A stretch of 64,000 nucleotides of DNA from Carnegiea gigantea (lineage: Eukaryota; Streptophyta; Magnoliopsida; Caryophyllales; Cactaceae): the NCBI GenBank assembly GCA_029747015.1, contig JAKOGI010000083.1, positions 1 to 64,000 on the forward strand, written 5' to 3'. The position numbers and the translations under genes are program-made. Shown piece by piece: positions 56,110 through 64,000 of the stretch (the first letter of the stretch is position 1; each line of letters opens with the position of its first letter). The notes under the pieces are model-generated. The model had not been told where the DNA came from, ran no database searches, and saw only the letters and a list, made by a program, of their open reading frames with translations.

Positions 56110-57398
56110 AACAGCACCACCATCGACGCTCCGTAGCACACTAACACACCACCATCGCTGCCATCGTTGTCCTTCATCTCCACCGTCCACCTCAACTGCA
56201 AAATCAAGGGTAGCGATTGAAGGGGCTCGAATATAAAACGGAGGAAGCGGCGACAGGTTAGGGAGTTTTGGGGGGGTTTTTAATTATGTTTTAGTTTCAA
56301 GTTTAGGTTTTAATCTTAGGGTTGTTTCGTTTTAAATTCAGTATTAGTAATTTAAGGATTGATTCTTGTCTCGTCCGTCTTGAACCCGATTCTAGATTCA
56401 TTTCTTTTGGGCTTTAATTTCATGTAATTGAACTTTATTTTGATAATCTGGAGTTGATATTCATGATTTTAGCTTGCAATCATAATGTTTTAGGCTCAGG
56501 TTTCATTGATTTCGACGTATTTTCCTTGCTATGTTTTCGTCCTATTAAAGATAGGTAATGGCGATTTCGCCATTTTTAATGGGTTTTGAAGCTCGTTTCT
56601 GATTTTTTTGGTCAATGGATGGCTGAAATCTCACTCCCCTCCTCGGTTCTAGTCTGAGTGCTGTTTTGCTTTGCTGTTCTTCACCCGTGATGGGGTTCGT
56701 TCTAGCTCCTCCTTCGTTGAATAATCTAAGGTAGTAGTTCATTTGTTTGTTCTGTTTGTTTTGATTCATAATTTTGATTGTGAATAAGTTGAGTTAGCTC
56801 TACTCTTGCTTGGATCAGTAGCATGCTTCTGCTCTTCTGTTTCACTCTCTTGTGCGATCTGGGATATTGAACTCACTTTTTCCCAGCCCTGTTCTTTTAT
56901 TCTGTTCTGATGCTGCTCCCCTCTCACCTGCTGAGTTAGTTTTGTGTATCATTAATGGATAGTGAATGATTTAATGTATTTTGGTTTATGGTGGCTTGTT
57001 CATGCTGAATTCGTACTCAATCTTTTCCCTTATGCCCTATTTTTAACTCCTCTGCGTTGGCTTTAAGTTGCTATGCTCTGATTAGTTCATGTTGGATTGT
57101 TGGGCTTAAAATTGTTTATTGATTCATATCGAAACTGAGAATGCAGATAGCTTTGGCCTTTCATGGATTTCATTAAGTTAGATTAGCTTTGGGTTGCTGG
57201 TTGCTTGATACTCATCAACTTTCTTTCTTTTGTTAATAGCGTTAAGTATGTTTTATCAACTTTAAGATAATTGATGATTCGTTAAGCTCTTTTTCGTGAC
57301 CTTAATCTCAACGTCGTCCTTAAGGACACGACTCTTAAGTACTACGATGACAGTCGTATACTTGCGGCATTTTAGTTTACACTCAAATTTACCTTACG
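55734..57398 (+). repeat. LTR5 of the array (1665 bp)
   Basis: TGTTCGTGCC start, TTACCTTACG end (terminal CA mutated). G-boxes at 55912-55917 and 55923-55928, TATAAAA at 56232-56238. Longer than LTR2/3 because of a (TC)n expansion at about 56065-56104. Confidence 0.88.
56065..56104. repeat. (TC)n microsatellite within LTR5
   Basis: About 20 TC units; other LTRs have only a few at this place, so it expanded after the copies separated. Confidence 0.95.
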
Positions 57399-57404
57399 AG
57401 TTTT

Positions 57405-57422
57405 TGGCGCCGTTGCAGGGGA
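57405..57422 (+). promoter_or_regulatory. Primer-binding site of internal region C
   Basis: TGGCGCCGTTGCAGGGGA, one mismatch to the tRNA-Asp complement. Best preserved at its 5' side among the five copies. Confidence 0.88.
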
Positions 57423-57651
57423 TGGCAGCATGAGATTAGGTCATATTTTTATTTTCTTAGCTACGTTCTTATTAGTTGCATATGTTCTGTTTTACTTTGT
57501 TTATTTCATTATTAATTGTTACTTAGCTTGGTCATTTCTGGAAAAACCCAAAAATCTATAAAAATGAGAAAAGTCTAAAATCCCCCCCCCAAAAAAAAGA
57601 AACACTTGAAAACCCTAAAAATTGAAAAACTTTAAAAACTTTAAAAACAAA

Positions 57652-59336
57652 ATGCCAGTTTTCCATTTCCCACAATATGAGCATGAACCTTTCTGGCGTT
57701 ATCTTTCGAGACTGAATGATTATCGTGCTCAACTGAATTATAATTTTGAAAAATGGAAAATTTGTGAAGTCATTGCTATGGGTCTAAATATAAAGTCGAG
57801 GTGTTATGTTGAATCAATTCGTCCTAGAGGTTTAATAGAATCATTATCTAAAACTCAAGATGAAGTTTGGGATTTCTTTGAAAAATTAGCTTGGAAAATC
57901 GATACGTTTGAACAAGCTAACGAGACTTTTGGATATCGAACTCATGGAGAGTGTGATTTTCATGCTAATCCTTGCCCTCCAGACCACTTTATGAATTCAT
58001 ATAACCATCTTATACTTGTGTGCCTCCTATTTTGTGCGATTATTGTGAATCTTCTGATTATGATGCTCATACTTGCCCTCATCGTGCTTATGTTGATGAT
58101 ATATGTGCAAGTTTTGAAAAAACAAAATCAATGATATGACTGATCAAATGATAGAGACCATGAAAGCAAGAATTGCTGCAAGTTCTCAATGTTTTAACCA
58201 AAATAAGGAGACTTATAATGAGCCTGATTCTAGTTTAGGACCTCCTAAACCTGACATTAGTCTCTATGATGATTTTGAACCCTCTTATTCTGCTAGGACT
58301 GACATAAATGAAGACATTTATTTGCCTAGTCTAGATCAAAAGAGTGACCTCCCTACGTCTCTATCACCAGACTTTGCACCCTGCACTAGCTCACCTAAGG
58401 GTATCACCGATGATGTCCTAGTTTCGGCCGACCCACCCACCTCTCTAAATGACTTTTGTGAGTTTGAGGTGGGTGAACAATCTGATACTGTTAGCGAGTT
58501 AGATATAAGCGTCACACCTGAAGTTGAGCCTCGTGATTTAGATGAGTCACAGGAAGATACTTCACAGGAGTTATGCGATAAGCTAACTGAACCCACTATT
58601 TTGGACTTTAATGATGATATTCTTTATGCACAATATGAATCTTTTTCATATGGGTTTGATATTCCCGAAGGTTTTGATGCGGGTTTTCATGTTGAATATG
58701 AATAATTCTCTTTTGATCCTATCATTCCTGACCTTCTATTTAAATTAGATGATAATATTCTGTATGTAGAATATGAATCTTTTTCTTATGAGTTTGACAT
58801 CCATGGATGTTCTGATGATGGTGTTTTTGTGCTGATTATCAGTCCTTCTCTTTTGACCCATCCAAACTGACTTTCTTTTTAAATATGACAAGTCTGAATT
58901 TGTTGAATCTGAGATCATTGCCACTACGAATTTTACTTTAGACTAGACTCAAATGCAAATGGGACTCAACAGACTTGTGAACTTTGCACCCACTATTTTT
59001 CCTAGGCTGCTCATTCATATCAATATAATTTCTAGGTCAATGACCTCAATACTGGCTCATTCTGATTATGTTCATTTCCTTTCTGATTGGGCTCAACTAT
59101 TTGATAAGTTAAAGCGGACCCTTACCGGTGCTTTATTAGCTAGGTGGATGTATTCTTTCCGGCTCCAACTCACTGCTTTTCACTATTTCTATGTGATTAA
59201 CAGTTGGGGTTCGTTGTTTGATAAGCTTCTATGTGCTTTGACAAGTTTTGATTTGAGTAGCACTTTTCAGCTTAATAGAGAGTGGCTGATGCTCCAAAGA
59301 CCTCCAGCTAAGCGGATTTCTAGAGGTATAGCTTAG
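57652..59336 (+). pseudogene. Gag-like polyprotein, internal copy C (best preserved)
   Basis: ATG at 57652. Residues about 1-125 form an Athila-type gag domain (EPFWRYLSRLNDYRAQ, FEKWKICEVIAMGL, KTQDEVWDFFEKLAW); this is the only copy with Trp (57868-57870) where the other four have TGA. One missing base near 58000 shifts the frame, so the knuckle region CDYCESSDYDAHTC (His changed to Tyr) is read out of frame. 58136-58705 is the acidic Ser/Asp/Glu-rich stretch ending in ILYAQYESFSYGFD. More YESFS repeats follow to about 58860. A TAG at 58943-58945 precedes MQMGLN of the C-terminal module (58953-59336), which is open to RISRGIA. No protease or RT follows. Roughly 560 codons if the breaks are ignored. 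Confidence 0.8.
58953..59336 (+). CDS. Conserved C-terminal module with duplicated WAxLFDKL motif
   Basis: 127-codon open frame, the C-terminal part of the gag-like frame of copy C, kept open also in copy A (41170-41547) and with one stop in copy B (53420-53803). It contains two related halves: DWAQLFDKLKRTLTGALLAR and SWGSLFDKLLCALTSFDLSS, in the pattern W-(A/G)-x-L-F-D-K-L-x-x-(A/T)-L-T. Both are predicted amphipathic helices by inspection. No family is recognised. It is probably part of the gag-like polyprotein rather than an independent gene. Confidence 0.45.
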   Translation: MQMGLNRLVNFAPTIFPRLLIHINIISRSMTSILAHSDYVHFLSDWAQLFDKLKRTLTGALLARWMYSFRLQLTAFHYFYVINSWGSLFDKLLCALTSFDLSSTFQLNREWLMLQRPPAKRISRGIA

Positions 59337-61264
59337 GTGTACTTTTACACCTGACTCTGTATGATCATTCTAACTTTTCTCTCTTATTCTTTTCATACTT
59401 AGTTGTGGATATTTAGGATTGTTTTCTTTCTTTTCGTACTTCATTGTAGGTATTTAGAACTGTGGTTGTATGGGTGATTGATCTTAAGGAGCAATTTTAG
59501 ATTTGTTGAGCCGTGTAGGCTATGATCACCCTTGATTGTGTTATTATTTTATGAATACTTGATAGTTGTCAATATCTAGGATTGCCCTTATGTATGTTCT
59601 AGTTTCATTGTTTGGTTTCCTTGAATTTGTGTTTTGTTCCCTTGGTTTGGTGTCTTGTTTCTTTAGTTTGGTGAGTTTTGGTTTTCCTTAGGTTTTGTTT
59701 TTGTTTAATAGTTTCTTTTTGTTTCCTTTTTGGTGTTTTAGTGTTTTTGTTTTTGTTTTGTATTCAGCTTTTCTTAATTTTGTATTTTGTTTTGTTTTAG
59801 GTTTCTTTTGATTTAGGTTGGTGTTTAGTAAGTCCTTGGTTTGGTTTTTATTTTGAGTATTATGCTTGTTTTGGTCTTGACTGGTTTTGTTTTCTTTTGT
59901 TAGGTTTCAGTTTTTCTTTTTCTTTATTTAGTTATTTTGCTTTTTGATTTTCGTGTTTTGGTTTTATTTTGTTTTGGTTTGGTGTTGATTTTGGTCATTT
60001 AGTGGTTTGGTTTGTTTTAGAGTTAGTTTTGTTTTTACTTTTCTTTTGAGATTTTGATTTTGGTGATTTTGTGTTTGTTTTTAGTTTTGTTTTTGATTTT
60101 CATCGTATCCTAGTTTGTATATATTTGTGGTTTCACGTGGTTTTACGGTTGTATAGCTGACATGATTGCTTTTTAGCACCATAGTTTCCACAATAAGGAC
60201 ATTGTGAGATTTTGGTGTAGGGGTGACTGCCCACTTGTACATACTTTTTTTTTGAAAATTTTGAAAAATTCAAAAAAGATTTTCGTTTTATTTTTGGGGA
60301 CGTTTGTACTCTTTCTGATTAGCTTAAATCCCCCGTGCTTTGGTTATTAGCTTGTAGGTAAGTAGGATGTGCATGAAAGTTCTCCGGCCTCAATGTGTCA
60401 TTCTAAGCCCTAATTCTAACTCCAATTGTTCATTATAAATGTATAACCCAATCCTTGTTTAACCCTTCATCATTATCTTTAGGTCGTAGGCTTCTATGAA
60501 CGATTCTCCACTGGCTTGTGACACGATTACTCTGAATAAAAATAATAATGAATGAAAATAATGAATAAAGAAAAGAAAAAAAAGAGAAAAAAGATAGATG
60601 AATAAAATTTGGAATGACATGTTTTCCTTTGAGGCATGCGTTACTGGACGTTACCCTTTGAGGTACGTGCTATTGGGTGATAGCCTTTGAGGCAATGCTG
60701 CCACTGGAAAAACTTACTTCCAATGTTAATAAGTCAATAATGTTGTTGTGTCAGTCAAGTGGGATTGATTCTGATTCTAGTAAATCTAAATCTTGGAATG
60801 ATGATACACTTGCACATGAGTATTGGGATGGATTCAGAATCTTGATATACAATGGAGTGAAAAATTAGTGCTTTGGTGTCATTTATGGGGTAGAGGGCTT
60901 TGAAGTACATTCTGTTTATATGTAGGTCGATATCTTGGCTACATGAGTGATTTAATTTATTAGAACGTGTATATATCTTTCCCTGAATTTTGTACATAGC
61001 TTTGAGAAAAAACCAAAAAGATTTGTGATTTTTTGTTTTCATTTTCTTTTTGGATTTTGTGGGTATTTTACTTGAAAACCCTCACGAGACCTCACTCGTC
61101 CACTAGGAAGATCGAGGGGTTTAAAGAGCTTGTTGCATACGCTAAATGCAACCGTGATTCCTACGACAGTGAGCTAGGATTTGCTTTTCTCTTATATTCT
61201 ATTTCTTTTTAGGTAGTTTAGTTATTTTATTCGATCACGAGCAAAATCTTGGTGTGGGGATATT
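59337..61264 (+). other. 3' noncoding part of internal region C
   Basis: T/G-rich 59390-60130, GAGGCATGCG-type repeats 60630-60705, polypurine-like TGGTGTGGGGATATT before LTR6. Confidence 0.7.
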
Positions 61265-61374
61265 TGTTCGTCCAAAAAATGTGTTATTTTTATGATACTT
61301 TTATTCCCAATTTATGCTCATTATAACTGTCAATTTTAGATTTAGATTTGATTTTATTTGATTTTGTAGGTATT
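61265..61374 (+). repeat. LTR6, truncated after 110 bp
   Basis: TGTTCGTCCAAAAAATGTG start and the usual sequence to TTGTAGGTATT, then it diverges. It closes the array on the right. Confidence 0.8.
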
Positions 61375-62070
61375 ATGAGTATATTGAAGACGAAGTCATT
61401 GTCGACCATGAAGATTCTGATGAGGACAACGAAATTGAGGATGATGACTAGTAGAATAATTCATAAATGTACATTAATTCAATTTACGTATTTACATGTT
61501 GTATGCATGTAGATTTTTTCGTTATATGGATGTACACTTGGTCATTGTATGCATGTAGTCTTTGTTGAATAATTAATAACTCAATTGTCATTGTATGATT
61601 TGGTAATATTGTTTAATTCTTGTATTTTATGTTATTTGATCACTACGATTTGCATGTTTGTCTTAATGATGTCACGGATACAAAGTGGATGTGTTGGTGG
61701 ATGTGGTAGAACTCGAGAAAGAGGTCATAACAAGCAAAGTGGCCAAACAGTGGAAGAGTTCTAGGGATGGAAAAACTACCAAGACATCTCTCATAATGCT
61801 TTTCTTGATCCCAACAGCGTCCAAAACATGCCTCAAAATACTATGTTCCCTCAGGCTGACATGTGCTTCTTCCAGTTCACAAAGACCTCCTAACACTCAG
61901 ACTCAATAAGCATTTATAGGTAACCAATTTGGCTCCTACATCCCTCTACCACATGTCATTCCACAACACAATGAACAAAAGAGTCGGGATCATAGTGAAG
62001 GTACTTCAAGTCATGGGAGCACGTCCAACAAGGTGCTTATTAGGCCAGATGGTAAAGAGCAAGTGATTAT
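61375..62070 (+). pseudogene. Fragment with acidic coding tail, possibly CACTA-type
   Basis: Directly after the LTR6 break, one frame encodes YYEYIEDEVIVDHEDSDEDN then EIEDDD and a stop at about 61449-61451, an acidic C-terminus like those of some plant transposases. From about 61680 a Gly/Arg/Cys start (GGCGRTRERGHNKQSGQTVEE) and later GTSSHGSTSNKVLIRPDGK can be read with frame breaks. Such order would fit a CACTA element (transposase followed by a second gene), but no diagnostic domain is present; low certainty. Cut on the right by a copia-like LTR. Confidence 0.3.
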
Positions 62071-63574
62071 TGTTGAATTAGAGAGTACACAACCACAAGA
62101 GGGGGGTGAATTGTGGTGTCTGATTTTCGCAAGTTGCTGACAAACAGTCTTAGACCCTGTTCGCACAGGTTGTTTTTGAGATAAGCAGAAGCGAAAATCC
62201 AACAAAATTGAATGCGGAAATAATGGACACAGGATTTTTATGTGGAAAACACCTCTAGCCCAACTGAGGTTAAAAACCACGACCTACCTCGTGTAGGATT
62301 TAAACACTTCACTAAACGGGCTAATCACGTTACAATAGTAACACACCTTGTTACAACTTGTAACACACGTAACCTGTCTTCCCTAAGACAAGTTACCCCA
62401 CGTCCAAAATCCCCTTGATTTGGACACACACTCTACTCACTCTTGTGAAAGAAGAATGTAAAGAAAAAACACCCTATTACAATGCTTCTCAACTAAGCTA
62501 ATATAGGGTACAATGAAGTCCTAGTATGCCAACTTTGAAAGCTCAATTAATTCACTCACAAGGCTCGGTTTTCTTTTTAAACGTTTTAGCTCATGAACTC
62601 AGATTTTTTTCTCTTTGAAAACCGATGTGTCCAAGATTGTAAGAAGCCGCCTTTTATAGTGCTTGGAACACAATTCATCAAATTTTTGGAAACTAAAAAA
62701 TCTGAAGAATATAGAATCCTTTACCCACAAGGGATGGAAAAACTATTTCTGAAATTTTTGGAAACTAAAATCCTAGAGAAAATAGAATCCTTTAGCTACA
62801 AGGGGTAAGGTGACATGAGCTGAAAACACTTCCTGAACCGCGTGCATAAGGCGGTGTTCTTTAGCAGCTAGCCCATGTTTTTCTCAACTACCTTATCCAC
62901 TTGCTAAAAATTAGATATTCTTTTCATTCAAAAAGATTTTGCAAATCCCTTAAGATTTTTGATAACCGTTTTTTAGGGTAAAGAATAAGATACTCCATAG
63001 AAAAATCTTTCTTGCAAATCTTTGAAGAAGCTGCTCAAAATCCAAAAGATAAAAATCGTGCAAAGCAGTTTTTCGCAGCTTATTCTGGAAACACCCTGAT
63101 CGCCCTGTTTCCAGGGTTGTTCTGAAGGGTGATCCGAAATATTTTCCGAAAAGCAAAACCGTTTCCAGTGAGTGGTAAATTAAAACTTTCTAATTGGCAT
63201 ATTAACAAGAGTCTAAAAATATAAAACCAAATCAAATCAAGACATCTTGTTGTAACCACTAGTCATCTTGTAGAACGACTTTGCTGCAAACACTTCACAG
63301 AATATGCTTCAAACACCGCACGGAACCTGTTTGTCACAGCTGCACATATCTTATGTTTCAAACACTTCTCAGGATATGCTTCAAAACACCTCACAGAACC
63401 TGTTCCTCACAGGTGTTCTTACATTGCTGACTTGAGTACCTGTTCTTGATAAACCATTAGTCAAGCAGTTTTAATACATTGAGAACAGCAGTAAGGTCCT
63501 GTTTGGAAAGCCTGTTTGGAGCAACAACAACAACACTTGGATTTGTTATCATCAAAACTTTATATATTCTAACA
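62071..63574 (-). repeat. LTR of a Ty1/copia-like element (1504 bp)
   Basis: Plus orientation starts TGTTGAATTAG and ends TATTCTAACA, giving inverted ends TGTTRGAA. The next bases (AATTCCCCCTTTTTGATGAT) are the complement of the AAAAAGGGGGAATT polypurine tract that precedes the 3' LTR of many plant copia elements, within the familiar GTCATCATCAAAAAGGGGG string. So this is the 3' LTR of a minus-strand element whose body lies to the right, outside the window. Confidence 0.75.
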
Positions 63575-64000
63575 AATTCCCCCTTTTTGATGATGACAAA
63601 CCAAGTGACCATATTGACTTTCAAGGGCAATTTAAGTGATTTGTACCAATTATTCAAATTCACATGAAGCAGTTAGTATCGAAAAGATTGTAAGAAAATT
63701 AACTCGTCCATGGCAGAACTAAAACAATATTGGTCAACCTATCTTCCCCCTTTTGGCATCATTAAAAAGTAGGGGCGAACAGTCAAACAGAGGGTTTTTG
63801 CTATCACCACCACTTGGGTAATAGAGGAAAGTCAACAGGCGATACACTCAAGTGTTTTGGTACGGTAATGAGATTGGCCATCCTAGTCACACACAAGCAA
63901 TTCACAACAAAAAGCAAGCAAGGCAAAGCCAATCAAAAAACAAGATATCCTGTCATTCATCAAAAGAGTGCAACAGAGTACAAACTGATTCACCAAGAGA
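63575..64000 (-). mobile_element. 3' internal end of the copia-like element, cut by window edge
   Basis: Polypurine tract complement at 63575-63590, then noncoding sequence with a second similar string CCCCCTTTTGGCATCATTAAA near 63745-63766. No coding region reached before the window ends. Confidence 0.6.

Larger units (their letters stand above)
37999..61374 (+). mobile_element. Tandem array of a non-autonomous Athila-like LTR element
   Basis: Six same-orientation LTRs (about 1.65 kb) alternate with five internal regions: LTR1 - intA - LTR2 - delta1 - LTR3 - delta2 - LTR4 (with LINE) - intB - LTR5 - intC - LTR6 (truncated). Internal regions begin with a tRNA-Asp-type primer-binding site and end with a purine-rich GTGTGGGGATATT tract before the next LTR. 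Internal length is about 3.85 kb in A, B and C and about 0.72 kb in the two deletion forms. None contains protease, RT or integrase; the only coding content is gag-like. The primer site, LTR length and gag motifs point to the Athila lineage. Confidence 0.88.

Overview
This is nuclear DNA of a flowering plant, most likely a eudicot. The evidence is one spliced gene with GT-AG introns that encodes a plant-type ARF-GAP, plus more than 40 kb of plant LTR retrotransposons (Tat-type and Athila-type Ty3/gypsy, Ty1/copia), RTE-like LINEs and small inverted-repeat elements. No bacterial features, rRNA, tRNA or CRISPR were seen.

Layout. 1-1.7 kb: compound TA/TG microsatellites upstream of the gene. 1.9-10.7 kb (+): one host gene, rebuilt here as 8 exons encoding a 247-residue AGD15-like ARF GTPase-activating protein; a 1.1 kb inverted-repeat element sits in intron 3. 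11.8-12.2 kb: MITE-like repeat. 13.35-22.87 kb (-): a complete but dead Tat-lineage Ty3/gypsy element with both LTRs, a 5-bp target duplication (ATAGG) and a 3' noncoding tandem repeat. 24-24.7 kb: a duplicated short repeat. 25.2-29.8 kb (+): an RTE-like LINE split by a 1.2 kb insertion. 30.9-37.2 kb (-): a Ty1/copia element whose reverse transcriptase is split by a 1.5 kb inverted-repeat element and whose right LTR is truncated. 38.0-61.4 kb (+): a head-to-tail array of one non-autonomous Athila-like family, six LTRs alternating with five internal regions; the fourth LTR carries a second LINE. 61.4-62.07 kb: fragment with an acidic coding tail, possibly from a DNA transposon. 62.07-64 kb (-): LTR and start of the internal region of another Ty1/copia-like element that runs off the window.

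The most interesting structure is the 23 kb array. Each full unit is a 1.65 kb LTR, a tRNA-Asp-type primer binding site and a 3.85 kb internal region without any pol. Comparing the three full copies suggests one ancestral gag-like frame of about 560 codons: an Athila-type gag domain, a CCHC knuckle, an acidic stretch with YESFS-type repeats, and a C-terminal module with a duplicated W-A-x-L-F-D-K-L-x-R-A-L motif. This looks like a gag-only (TR-GAG-like) parasite of Athila elements. Two neighbouring units share the same 3.1 kb deletion, so the array grew partly by tandem duplication. Four of five copies share one stop codon in gag.

Apart from the ARF-GAP gene, every coding stretch recognised is broken and should be treated as transposon remnant.
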